The notes under the pieces are model-generated. The model saw nothing but the letters and a program-made list of their open reading frames with translations. It made no database searches and had not been told where the DNA came from. A DNA stretch of 64,000 nucleotides. It comes from Pyrenochaeta sp. MPI-SDFR-AT-0127. Its lineage: Eukaryota; Ascomycota; Dothideomycetes; Pleosporales; Cucurbitariaceae. The stretch is from positions 434,001 through 498,000 of the forward strand of contig JAGTJM010000007.1 in assembly GCA_020747015.1 (NCBI GenBank). The letters run 5' to 3'. A program made the translations under genes and the position numbers. This document shows, one piece after another, positions 12,101 through 22,594 of the stretch (within the stretch, counting starts at the first letter, position 1; each line of letters opens with the position of its first letter).

Positions 12101-13679
12101 ATTGTGTTTGGGGGTGGTCGGCAAGCGTTTTCCTCATGTAAGCCAGACCACGCTCGATTTTGGCAGAGAGCGGAAACAAGCGTGATCGTGGATCGGCACC
12201 GATTGTCATTTCGCAGGCAGGACTGACGAAGTCCGAGTCATTCCTGATATGTCCACCAGAACGGCGGTATTGCTGGAGGTAGTGGTACGCATCATCAACA
12301 ATGACGTGAGCATTTGTCCCTCCATAACCAAAAGAATTGACACTTGCGCGTCGTAAGCCTTCCAAAGGCCAATCCTTCGTCTCAGTGGGGGCTTGTAGCC
12401 GCCATCCTTCGAAATCGATGGCCGGGTTACCTCGTTGAAACCAGATGTTCGGTGCAATTGTGCCTTTCTCTACGCTGAGAATAGCTTTGATTAAGCCAGC
12501 AATTCCACTCGCTCCTCCTAAGTGGCCTATGTTTGCCTTTAATGATCCAATTGAAAGAGGGATCGCCGCACCGTCTGCTGCAAGGGAACGATGTGCCGCG
12601 AACACCTCGCCAATCGCGCCGGTTTCGATCGGATCACCTGCAGCAGTGCCTGTACCATGTGCCTCGAAGTATCCTGTCTGGCTTACATCACAACCCGCAG
12701 TTTTATATGCAGAACGTATGAGATCGATCTGTGCCTCTTTGGAAGGCATCGTGATGCCCGGTGTCCGTCCGTCCGAGCTAGCAGCTGTTCCGCAGATGAC
12801 GGCTCGTATCGGATCGTTATCGCGCAAATGCGAGATCTAACGGTTTTAATATGACAGCACCAACGCCCTCTCCTCGCGCGTAGCCATTAGCACGCTCATC
12901 GAAGGCGTACGATATTGAGTCTGTGCTCAGGAAATGCATGTCGCTCATCTAATCTGGATATCCGGACTCAAGATGAGATTGCTGCCTCCAACCACAGCCA
13001 TTGAGCTCTCACCCGTTCGCAAACTCTGGCAGGCCAAGTGTACAGCAACGAGTCCACTGCTGCAGGCCGTGTCCAGTGTAATGCTTGGGCCCTTCATATC
13101 GAAGAAGTAACGTAGTCGATTGGAGAGCATGGTCTGAGAGGCGCCGGTAGATTGGTACTTCGGTGCTAACTCTATGTCTCGCCGCTGCATCTCCTCGTAA
13201 TCCTTGGTGAAACACCCGACGAAACATGATGTTTTGGATCCCGACACTCTGGATAGTGGCGTTCCGGAGTTCTCGAGCGCTTTATATGTCACCTCCAGCA
13301 GAAGCCGCTGCATTGGATCCATTGCCATGGCTTCTGCAGGCGAAATCGAAAAGAATGACGCATCGAACAGGGATATGTCTTCAGTAAGGAAGTGGCCACC
13401 ATCGTTGTTGGTCTGAAACAGTCAGCCTGCAACTCATGAATAACGAACCGCGCGGGAGATGGTGCCATGACGTTACTTACCGTTCTGTAGCAGTCCCAAT
13501 CTGGGTGATAGAAGGCATCAACATTATAAGTTTATAACGGTCCGAGGCACTCTGCTCCTTGCAGACCTTTTCTCCACCAACATGTCCCACAGCTTCTCAC
13601 CGCTTGTAACATCGCCTGGAAAGTGGCACCCAATGCCGATGACTGCGATCGACGTTGGCTTGGGGTCTTTGCATGCCAT
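9137..13679 (-). pseudogene. Highly reducing type I polyketide synthase, decayed and truncated
   Basis: Starts at the ATG at 13679 with the KS N-terminus (SIAVIGIGCHFPGD). A 68-bp intron (13480-13413) follows a broken exon 1. KS landmarks are DTACSSG near 13064, EAHGTGTAAGDPIE and NIGHLGGASG. AT landmarks are FTSQGAQWWGMG and GYSSGEIAAAYATG, where the usual GHSSGE has His replaced by Tyr. The DH region (about 10.86-9.92 kb) keeps HPTTLDSFLQLA, but the usual HDLLG is TDILG, so its catalytic His is gone. The methyltransferase domain keeps YLEIGAGMGGATVPML, then ends at the hAT element. Later ER, KR and ACP domains are absent. Frame breaks occur in exon 1 and near 12953, 12829, 11592, 11331, 11247 and 10815. 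In-frame TAGs lie at 10679-10681 and 9911-9913. Product unknown. Confidence 0.9.
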
Positions 13680-14967
13680 TGTCGCTGGATGATAGAACGA
13701 GTCGCACCTTATTTTTTTGCTCGGAATTCTTGAAGACCCGAAGGTCTGCAGTGCGAGATTAGTATTACTGTGAACACGACTTACATAGCTAGGAGGTACG
13801 GAAGAGTACAGGTTATCCCTCCGTCGTCACGGATGGACTTAGCAGGAAGCCATCGAGCGCTCTCGTGCGTGCGCCTATGAGACGCGGAATGCGTCTGCAA
13901 CACAAAGCTAGGAAATCAGTTTGTCATAGAATAGTGGGAATCAATTGCCGACGGTGTTTCTCCAAGCAGTGAGGTGAGGCCGAGATAATTGTCAGTGATA
14001 CGCACCTCTGCATTACGTTTAAGCATTCTTGGCAGCCTGTATCCTTTCCACGCGCGTAAACGACGTTGCGGGGCGATCGACTTACATGCAACTGAACCTA
14101 GGCATTGTCTGCTTGGTACTGTTGTGCTGTTTAATTCTGCAGATACGAATGAATACTTATTCGTTGCCAAAGACGCAAGAAGACCATGCGCGGAGAGTTA
14201 GTCTATCCCAGGTAGAGACCAACAGTTCATCAGTTCCACTTCTGATATGCATGCGCAGCGGCTCCTCCGATGCATGATTTCTTGTGGTTAGGCCGGGAGA
14301 CAGGCCGCAGCTAGGTCTGTTGATACATGGTGGGCCTTAGTTGGCTGCTGTTGAGGATTCTTCGTAGAGTTATCGACTTTGGTGTTGTGACGATAAGCTC
14401 GGGACGTTCGCCTATGGGCGTCATTACGGAACTTTCCTCCACCTTCGCCCAAGAAATGAATGCAGCGCGGCAGGCGCGTCCCGCTCCGGAGCTGCAACCA
14501 AGCGGTGAGTATGTAGGTATATGCATGACTCTTGCGACATAATGGCCGGGAGATGGCGCAGATATGGCCAGCGTATGGACACAGGAGATCAGATGATCGT
14601 TACATTGTGGGTTCGCCAGGGTAAAACCGACATGTAATGGAGCCTGAGACGCACCATGGATCAAGAAGGCGATTGTCTGTCATCAGAGTTGAAGCTGCTC
14701 GGCGTTCTTTGTTCCTGCTTTGTAAACCTGGGCGGCATGCGAAAGACACGCTATCGTCTGCTGTCTACATGTGAAGCTGGAGAACGCGTGGGTTGATGCA
14801 TGCAGTACCAGAAGCGAAGGAGTTGAGGTGGGGTCGCTTTGCAGGCTGACATTTACCGATGGCGCGGCAGATGCGCTAACTTACCACACCCTGATTGGAT
14901 CGGCGCCCAGTCGGGCTGGACGTACATATACGAAAAGACACGTGGTTTACACGTACTCAATTCAATC
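13680..14967. other. PKS upstream region, nothing recognised
   Basis: Short overlapping frames only, none with a recognisable domain. It should contain the former PKS promoter. No regulator or tailoring-enzyme gene was seen next to the PKS. Confidence 0.45.
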
Positions 14968-15098
14968 GGCAAATAACCGCCATACCACTGCTTGGCGTAA
15001 TTATTCCCCATCTACCACTGTTTTGAATACACTACCACACATGTGACCTCGGCTCGAAGAAGGACCTAAATGCCACTGTTTCGGACCTAAATGCCACC
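14968..15098. repeat. Fold-back left arm
   Basis: Inverted match to 15412-15542. Contains two close direct copies of a GGACC(T)AAATGCCAC motif. Confidence 0.85.
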
Positions 15099-15411
15099 AT
15101 TTTATTAGTGGGCTTCGCGCCTTCCCAGACGCTCTCGGGTAGTAGACAAACGCAGCAGTTTGCATAAAAAATGGATAGGTTAGAGTCTGTATTATGATGT
15201 CCTTTTTTTTTGGTGTTGGGTGGTGGGACTTCTTGTTATTTGCGTCAGGACGCGTTGGCTCTTTAATCACGTTGGACGCGTTATGAGCTATTGCAGTCGG
15301 CGGCCTAACTTATGGGGGCCAACCGCCCATAAGCTGGGGAGCAACCGCCCATAAGGCCGGGGTCTAACCGCCTGTGGGCACGGGGCCGCTAAATTTTAGT
15401 GGGTCAGAATC

Positions 15412-15542
15412 GGTGGCATTTGGGTCCGAAACAGTGGCATTTGGGTCCTTTTTCGAGCCGAGGTCACATGTGTGGTAGTGTATTCAAAACAGTGGTAGAT
15501 GGGGAATAATTACGCCAAGCAGTGGTATGGCGGTCATTTGCC
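15412..15542. repeat. Fold-back right arm
   Basis: Inverted match to 14968-15098. Followed directly by an A-rich run. Confidence 0.85.
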
Positions 15543-15586
15543 AAAAAAAAGGGGGCCTTAACCCTAGGGTATTAAAAAGTTAGGTA

Positions 15587-15640
15587 ACGTATTCCATCAG
15601 CGAGCCGGCCACATCAGCGAGCCGGCCACTTTTGCTTGGC
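15587..15640. repeat. Fot-like left terminal inverted repeat
   Basis: Inverted match, with very few differences, to 17382-17434. Preceded by TA. Confidence 0.85.
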
Positions 15641-15667
15641 GCACCCATTTTTCCTCATCACCATGCA

Positions 15668-17367
15668 ATGTCTCAACAACATAACGCAATAGCCATTCAA
15701 GAAGAAGGCAGAATTAATCTTGCTCTTTAGGCCTATACCTCTAGCCAATTTAAGAGCCTACGGCGCGCGGCTGCAGCCTTCAACGTCAAACACTAGCGGT
15801 TCTCTGATCAGCTCCACGGAATCACCTCTCGATCCCAAACGCGACTAAACTGCCATAAGCTCACAGCGACTGAAGAGCAGACGATCGTCTAATATATCCT
15901 CAACCTTGACTCGCGAGGATTTGCGCCGCGACTGTGTGAAGTGGCAGATATGGCTGATAAACTGCTGGGTGTACGTGGTGGTAAGCCTGTGGGCAAGTGC
16001 TGGGCTGAGCGCTTTGTAGCGCGTTCAGAGGCGCTTAAATGGCCTTCAATCGAGCAAAGGATAGGCAGAGAATACTCCAGGAGGACCCAGAGATAATTGG
16101 CGCGTGGTTTAAGCTAGTAGCTGACACCAAGGCCAAGTATGGTGTCCACGACAACGACGTGCACAACTTTGACGAGACTGGCTTTCAGATGGGCGTAATT
16201 GGATCAATGAAGGTTGTTACAGGCTCAGAGAGACGTGCTCGGCCAGAGCTAGTTCAGCCAGGTGATCGCGAGTGGGTTACCGTTATCCAGAGCATCTGCG
16301 CTGCTAGGTACGCGATCCCGCCATTCATTATCTACAAGGGACGCGTCCACATCTCTGCGTGGTACGAGGAGATAGATATACCAGGCAATTGGAAGCTCTC
16401 AGTCTCTGAGAATGGCTGGACAAATAACGTGCTTGGTCTAGAGTGGTTAAAGCACTTTGACGCGCACACAAAGGCGCGTCAGGTAGGGGTGTATAGGCTG
16501 CTCATTTTGGACGGCCATGAGAGCCACCTCAACCAGGATTTTAAGGACTACTGCCTTAAACACAGGATCCTCACCCTCTGTATGCCAGCCCACGCTTCAC
16601 ACATCCTTCAGCCGCTTGATGTGGTCTGCTTCTCGCCGTTGAAGCGCAAGTACTCTCAGGGCGTCAGAGACTTGGCACGCCGGCGCGTCTTCCATATTAA
16701 CAAGGAAGGCTTCTTACCAGCCTTTAGAGACGCGTTTTTCGACGTGTTTACAGACAAGAACTGTCAAAAGGCCTTTGAGGCATCAGGACTAGTCCCTATC
16801 AACGCGCAGGTGGTGTTAGATCGCCTTGAAGTACGGCTGCGCACCCCTCCTCCACCCCCACCACAAGACACGCCATGGCAATCAAAGACACCAAGCAATA
16901 CACACGAGTTTGGATCTCAGTCAAAGCTCGTAAGCAGCTCTATAACTCGATCGCCTGTTACAGCCCAGGCTGGCTTCTCTCAGCTTATCAAAGGTGGTGA
17001 GCTGATGCTGCACCAAAACGCGCTTCAAGCTGCTCGTATTGCTGAGCTTGAAGAGCAATTAGCAGTAATGACTAGGCGTAAATCGCGTAAACGGAAGCGG
17101 ATCCAGCAAGGTGGTATAATAGAGTATGGTGAGGCAGCAGCCCAGGTAGCTGCTGAGGCTTCTATAGCTGCTAATCAGTCGAAGAAGGCTCGTGGTAGTG
17201 GTGATCAAGAAAGAGCCCAACCAGCTCTACGGCGCTGTGGGAACTGTGGCAGGACTAGGCACAACGCGCGAACGTGTAGAAAAGATATAGAGATATCTTC
17301 TAAATCAGATACGAGCACAACATATATAGGCCCTTTGTTTGATAGCGATGAAATTGAAGATGCGTAG
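15668..17367 (+). pseudogene. Fot1/pogo transposase, N-terminus destroyed by RIP-type stops
   Basis: From the ATG at 15668 an HTH psq/CENP-B-like region can be read, but it is broken by TAG at 15728 and 15794 and TAA at 15890, each explained by CAG/CAA to TAG/TAA. One missing base just before 16039 then shifts the frame. From 16039 a 442-codon frame is intact. It contains the DDE superfamily-1 endonuclease (FDETGFQMGVI, then LLILDGHESHLNQDF, then MPAHASHILQPLDV), a Pro-rich spacer, a basic coiled-coil-like region and a C-terminal zinc knuckle (CGNCGRTRHNARTC). The catalytic domain is readable but the DNA-binding domain is not. Confidence 0.85.
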
Positions 17368-17381
17368 CATAAGTTGGTGGT

Positions 17382-17434
17382 GCCAAGCAAAAGTGGCCGG
17401 CTCGGTGATGTGGCCGGCCCGCTGTGGAATACGT
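17382..17434. repeat. Fot-like right terminal inverted repeat
   Basis: Inverted match to 15587-15640. Followed by TA. Confidence 0.85.
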
Positions 17435-17436
17435 TA

Positions 17437-17640
17437 GATCAAAAGGTCACCCGGGAGCTTCGGAAACAACTCCGCAACGATCTCAAATTATCTAAAATAG
17501 GCAAGAGACGTAGCCTCAAGCTTATAGAAGATTTAGAGGAGGTTGTGGTTGATAAGGATACTGCTGAGGTTGAAGTAGCTGTTCCTGCCAGCTCACGCTC
17601 TGGGCGAATTATTCGACCACTACAGCGATTTATTACATAA
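17437..17640 (+). pseudogene. Tail fragment of a basic, possibly transposase, protein
   Basis: Immediately outside the Fot-like element a frame encodes about 68 residues. It is charged (TRELRKQLRNDLK) and ends in a Ser/Arg-Gly-Arg segment (SRSGRIIRPLQRF), similar in style to C-termini of other fungal transposase or gag-like proteins. It has no start of its own. The Fot-like element may have inserted into it, but no matching left half was found before 15585. Confidence 0.25.
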
Positions 17641-18062
17641 TTTTAGATTGCGCAAATGTTCTATATCGCAATTTAATTGCAACATTAGAAAATCTCGTGA
17701 TAATAGCTTTTGTGGACGGCTCTATAGCCTTGATTGCGCTGCTGGTTATCTGGTGTTTTTCATGCATCAGGTGGGCACGTGCATCAGGTGGTGGAGCACG
17801 TTACGTTATTCAAGCTGAAAAGCATGCGGGTGATAACCCCACTCATATGACACTAATTACCTTGGCAGCGTGGCCTTTCGGTTTAATAGACAAGTGGCCT
17901 TCACAGGAAATAATCAGTTTCTTTCCGCGTACAACAATCTGGCCGTAAAGAAATGTCTAGCATGACGGAGACTAATGTGTCTCCAAACCACGATAATGAC
18001 TATTTCAAAGTCAGTTTAGCGGAATTCAGGGGTTATAATATTATTCCTAATCATTTATTTTA
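17641..18062. other. Non-coding, AT-rich
   Basis: No gene recognised. A short near-duplicate, GCATCAGGTGG, occurs twice near 17770. Confidence 0.4.
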
Positions 18063-19808
18063 GGAAGTAAGGTTTCATTAACACAGCAAAGCGACAGCTA
18101 CTAATACGGTTCTCTTTCATCGCTATTAGCGAGTAAGTCGAGCCATGCATTCAATACGGAGCGATAGTTACTAATGTAGGTGTCTTTTGTCACTATTAGC
18201 TGGTGAGTGGGCCATGCATTAAACATAGAGCGATGGTTACTAATGCAGTTCTCTTTCGTTGCTATTAGAATGTAAGTTGAGCCATGTATTTAACATAGAG
18301 CGATAGTTGCTAATGCTGTTCTCTTTTATTGCTCTTAGCGAGTAAGTTAAGCATGCATTTAACATGGAGTGATGGTTACTAATGCAGTTCTCTTTCGTTG
18401 CTATTAGTGGGTAAGTTAAGTCATGTATTCAACACAGAGCGATAGTCGCTAATGCAGTTCTGTTTTGTCGCTATTAGAAAGTAGGTCAAGCTATGCATCT
18501 AAGGCAGAGCAATAGTTACTAATGCAGTTCTCTTTTGTTGCTATTAGCGAGTCAGTCCAGCTATGCATTCAACACAGAGCGATAGTTACTAATGCAGTTT
18601 TCTTTTGTTGCTATTAGGGAGTACGTCGAGCCATGCATTCAATACGGAGCGATAGTTACTGATGCAGTTCTCTTCCGTCACTGTTAGGGAGTAAGTTGAG
18701 CCATGCATTCAACACGGAGTGACAGCTACTAATGCAGTTCTCCTTCGTCGCTATTAGAAGGTAAATTGAGCCATATACTCGAGGCGGAGCGATAGTTACT
18801 AATGGAGTTTTCTTTCGACGCTATTAGCGAGTAAGTCGAGCCATGCATTCAACACGGAGCGATAGTTACTAATGCAGTTTTGTTTCGTCACTATTAGGGA
18901 GTAAGTTGAGCCATGCATTTAATACAGAGTGACAGCTACTAATGCAGTTCTCTGTCGTCGCTATTAGAAAGTAAGTTAAGCCACGCATCCATCACAGAGC
19001 GATAGTTACTGATGCTGTTCTCTTCTTTGCTATTAGCTTGTAAGTCGGGCCATGCACTCAAGGCGGAGCGATAGATACTAATGCGGTTCTCTTTCGTCGC
19101 TATTAGAAAGTAGGTCGAGCCATGCATTTAAGACAGAGCGATGATTACTAATGAAGTTTTCTTTCATCGCTATTAGGAAGTAAGTTAAGCTGAGCATTTG
19201 AGACAGCGATAGCTACTAATGCGGTTCTCTTTCGTCGTTATTAGTGGGTAAGTCGAGCCATGCATTCAACACGGAGTGACAGTTACTGATACAGGTATCT
19301 CTCGTCGCTATTAGGAAGTAAGTCGAGCCATGCATTCAATATGCAGCGATAGTTACTGATGCAGTTCTCTTTTGTCGCTATTAGGTAGTAAGTCGAGCCA
19401 TGCATTTAACACAGAGCGATAGTTACTTATGCAGTTTCTTTTCGTCGCTATTAGAAAGTAAGTTGAGCCATGCATTCAACACAGAGTGATGATTACTAAT
19501 ACACTTCTCTTTTGTCGCTATTAGCGAGTAGGTTGAGCTATACATTCGAGACGGAGTGATAGCTGCTGATATGGTTCTCTTTCGTCACTATTAGCGAGTA
19601 AGTTGAGCAATACATTCGAGACAGAGCGATAGTTGCTGATACGGTTCTCTTTCATCACTATTAGCGAGTAGGTTTAGCTATGCATTTGACACGGAGCGAT
19701 AGTTGCTGATGCAGTTCTCTTTCAACACTATTAGTTGGTAAGTCGAGCCCTGTACTCGACACGGAACGATACAGCTGCTGAATTTGTTTCCCCATTCGTT
19801 GTAGTGGG
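18063..19808 (+). repeat. 70-bp minisatellite, 25 units, with intron-like unit structure
   Basis: Head-to-tail array of 69-70-bp units with mostly transition differences. Read on the plus strand, a unit has GTAAGT, then CGAGCCATGCATTCAACAC, a TACTAAT block, a pyrimidine stretch and CTATTAG. At all 26 unit borders AG is followed by exactly three bases and then GT; 25 of the AGs lie in TTAG, and the last is GTAG at 19801-19804. The GT is usually GTAAGT, sometimes GTAGGT, GTGAGT or GTACGT. The three bases vary freely, with 11 different triplets (CGA, AAA, GGA, TGG, GAA, CTG, AAT, AAG, CTT, GTA, TTG). Flanking positions are much better conserved. Each unit therefore resembles a 66-67-nt fungal intron. 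A nearer AG (GCAG) follows the branch-like block in most units, so the intron reading is not proven. The array ends 131 bp before the HET start codon, in the same orientation. Confidence 0.9.
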
Positions 19809-19939
19809 TGAGTTAATCAATGAAAAGTTCTCGCGCTCAGCGTTGATCGTAACAAACCAAGAATGCAAATGATGAGTGGGATTTTTCTAAGAATGACCTA
19901 TTCGCCGTTCGCTTTTGCGGAAAAATTACAAGATCCGGC

Positions 19940-21800
19940 ATGCTCCCCGACTATGGAGAGCCTCGAAACTTGTGCGGACGCTGCAGTAAAATCAACCTTG
20001 GTGATCCGATTCGTCTGTCTCAGTTGCAGGCCGGAGCAGACAGTTGCAGCCTATGCAATATGCTGTCTCGCTGCCTCAAGCGGCATAGTGTACGCGAGCA
20101 GCAAGAAATTCAGCTCCTCGAGAGCCGGCATGTTGTGAGAATCTGCACTGCTCAACGTCAGTCTACGTCACATTACTTCCCGATATGTATTAGATTGACT
20201 GACCACTCCATAGGAGCAAAACCAAATCTCCAACTCGGGTTTCCAGTACTACCAGAAGCAAGGGGTCTGATTCATTTCGAATTGCTCCGTGAGTGGCTGC
20301 AATTCTGTGATCATGATACAAACCATCAGCGCTTCGGATGCGGCCGCAATTCCAATACTGTTCTGCCGACCCGAGTCGTCGATGTGTCAAATGACAAGGG
20401 CCCCGATTTCCTGAGTCTTTATTGCTCAAAAAAGCGCGAAAAGGGAGAATATATTGCCTTGTCCCATTGCTGGGGCAAGCTGAAGGAGGAAGACAAAGCC
20501 AAATTCTGCACCTCTCCCTCGAATTTCCACGATAGGTGTCGAGGATTCAACATGAATGACTTGCCGCAGACATTTAAAGATGCAGTCACAGTAACTCGAG
20601 AACTCGGAAAAAGGTACCTCTGGATCGACTCGCTTTGCATCATTCAGGACGACCCAAATGACTGGGCTATCGAGTCCAAGCGGATGGAAGCTGTCTTTAG
20701 TAATGCCTACTGCACGATTGCCGCAAGTTCAGCGGCAGATTCTACCGTGGGATTCCTCAGGCGACGGCAGCTGCGACAATACATCGAAGTTGCGAACTCT
20801 GCGCAAGGTCGAATCTACATCTGCGAAGCGATTGATGATGACTTCTTTCATGACGTAGAGGAAAGTCTCTTGAGTCGGCGAGCGTGGGTGCTACAGGAAA
20901 GAGCTCTGTCACGACGGACGGTTTATTTCACTGCAAGCCAATTATACTGGGAATGTGGTGACGGAGTGCGCTCAGAAACTCTTACGCATATGCGCAAGTA
21001 AGTCCTTGATTACTTTAGCTCCATTTACTCGAACCATCCACTTTTATATAAGCGTTTAATCTTCTCTAATCTCTGAGCTCAGTTCGAAATCGCTCTTTCT
21101 AAGCGACCCGAAATTCCCAGAGACTCTCGAAGACCGTTCGGAGCCTGCTAAAATCGATCTTTTTGAGACTCTTTTTGCGAGATACTCACAACTAGGCCTT
21201 ACACAAAGTACCGACAGGTCCGTTGCAATTTCTGGACTGGAAAAGCGGCTAGCAGACACCTTTGCAACACAAGGCAGGCACGGCGTCTTCGAAAGCTATC
21301 TCCACAGAAGCCTCTTATGGGAGCGGTCCGAGGACACCAGGATGAAGCGGATACTGTACCCAACAGATCGGGGGGTACCGTCTTGGTCTTGGATGGCATA
21401 CGAAGGACTGATCAAATATGTACCCATTCCATTTAGTGGCGTTGAATGGCATAAAGCAGTCCAACTTAGGGGCGACGTCTTAGAGGCTCGGGTGAGAGAG
21501 TTCCGGAGTGTCCAACTAGAACACAAGGATGGGAAATATGTTATCCGGGATGGAACCGTCAGTTCTGAGAAATGGTGGCTAAAATACGACGGGGAAGATA
21601 GCGCAGATCTGCAGACGCTTCGGGTCGCTGTTATTGGAAGGGAGAATGGTCGATTGGGTGATGGACGAAGATACTATATATTGGTTGTTAAGCCGCAATG
21701 CTTAGAAGAATGCCGAACATTCGAGAGGGTTGCCGTTGGCTGTATCCCGGAGAGGGTCATATCGTTTGAGAGCCAAGAAGTTTATGGTAAGATATTTTAG
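19940..21800 (+). CDS. HET-domain protein
   Basis: Two exons, 19940-20997 and 21083-21800, joined across an 85-bp intron (GTAAGTCC...CTCAG). They give an intact product of 591 residues. The N-terminus has a CGRCSKI...CSLCNML zinc-like pair. The HET domain proper begins near residue 170 with YIALSHCWG, followed by LPQTFKDAVTVTRELGKRYLWIDSLCIIQDD, then ECGDGVRSE. The C-terminal part shows the usual SGLEKRLA and PSWSWMAYEG blocks. HET proteins trigger heterokaryon incompatibility or regulated cell death when a non-self signal is sensed, and are often expanded in fungal accessory regions. The start was chosen as the first ATG in frame. The minisatellite directly upstream may lie in its 5' leader or promoter. 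No partner gene was recognised. Confidence 0.9.
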
Positions 21801-22299
21801 GATATTGTAGCAGTTTAATCTTATCAAAAACTCTATACATTGGAGCATAAGCTATGCTTTAAAGCAGTTTGTGTTGTAGATCGCATACTTATACGTGTGC
21901 AAAGCGCAGCGTGGACAAGAGGAGTTCGTAGGTAGAGCTGGCTCTCGTGCGCTAAAATAACCAGGATATAAGACTTTTGTACGCGGCTGCAGGAAGCGCA
22001 ACACGTGAGCATCGTTCTCCCCGTGCAAGCGGATACTGTATTGTCGTGAGCTTGTGCAGGGGCTGATACAGGTGCCGATACAGGTGCCCAAATCAATACC
22101 TGCATAGAAAAGCTGGAGAGGAGATGCTCCAGTTAGAAACACATCGTTAGAATCACGTGATCTTGACCGATGAAGCTTTGCGAGAGTTCCCCGCATCGCT
22201 GAGACATGGAACCAGGAAGAGAGTGCACTATGACTATGATTGGGCGATCCCTTTTTTTCGATGTAGCCATCATTCGATCAGGAGACATGATTATATCCT
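21801..22299. other. Intergenic, HET 3' side to HSP20 promoter
   Basis: No gene recognised. Short minus frames at 21833-22196 have no family features. Near 22050-22085 an overlapping duplication of a CAGGTGCCGATA/CTGATACAGG-type motif is present. Confidence 0.4.
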
Positions 22300-22307
22300 T
22301 GACGTCA
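22300..22307. promoter_or_regulatory. CRE-type palindrome upstream of HSP20 gene
   Basis: TGACGTCA, the consensus for ATF/CREB-type bZIP factors, lies 288 bp before the start codon. Presence is seen; use is inferred. Confidence 0.4.
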
Positions 22308-22320
22308 ACTGAATGTACCC

Positions 22321-22328
22321 GAAGTTTC
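22321..22328. promoter_or_regulatory. Heat-shock element-like site
   Basis: GAAGTTTC matches the GAAnnTTC inverted unit bound by Hsf1 and is upstream of a small heat-shock gene. Confidence 0.45.
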
Positions 22329-22410
22329 TCTGGATTTCTTCAATTTTCGATCATCCACCCTCTACCAGTCCGACGGATACCACACGTAATTTCTGGCAAT
22401 GGCACGGTTA

Positions 22411-22418
22411 TTCGAGAA
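22411..22418. promoter_or_regulatory. Heat-shock element-like site near TATA box
   Basis: TTCGAGAA matches TTCnnGAA, the other orientation of the Hsf1 unit, and lies 13 bp before a TATATAA sequence. Confidence 0.5.
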
Positions 22419-22430
22419 TGGTGTTTGTCG

Positions 22431-22440
22431 AGTATATAAT
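22431..22440 (+). promoter_or_regulatory. TATA box of HSP20 gene
   Basis: AGTATATAAT about 155 bp before the ATG, consistent with a strongly inducible promoter. Confidence 0.5.
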
Positions 22441-22594
22441 GAACTCGATGATGCCTCTCAATTTCACCAGCAGAACAAGAATCATCAAATATTCTAACTA
22501 ATCACTACGCACAAGCATTCGACGAGTTCCACAACAACTCAACAGCATCTCAAAGCCTACGGTCACCCGCAGCTTCGCGACAACACCAGCAACA

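Larger units (their letters stand above)
14968..15542. mobile_element. Fold-back (MITE-like) element with 131-bp inverted arms
   Basis: The left arm 14968-15098 and right arm 15412-15542 are inverted copies over about 131 bp. They differ only at a few sites, mostly transitions such as TAACC versus TGACC. The outer ends read GGCAAAT(A/G)ACCGCC. The 313-bp loop contains several copies of an AACCGCCCATAAG-like motif and no coding sequence. A flanking duplication could not be identified. The element lies 44 bp from the Fot1-like element but is not part of it. Confidence 0.8.
15587..17434 (+). mobile_element. Fot1/pogo-type Tc1-mariner element, 1.85 kb
   Basis: Terminal inverted repeats of 53-54 bp (15587-15640 and 17382-17434) share the outer sequence ACGTATTCCA. 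Each holds an internal duplication of an AGCGAGCCGGCCAC-like motif. A TA dinucleotide lies immediately outside each end (15585-15586 and 17435-17436), the target duplication expected for this superfamily. The element is structurally complete and carries one transposase frame. Confidence 0.9.

Noticed and set aside
18063..19808. CRISPR array reading of the 70-bp repeats
   Set aside because: Units are contiguous, with only three variable bases between them instead of 20-50-bp unique spacers, and the sequence is eukaryotic.
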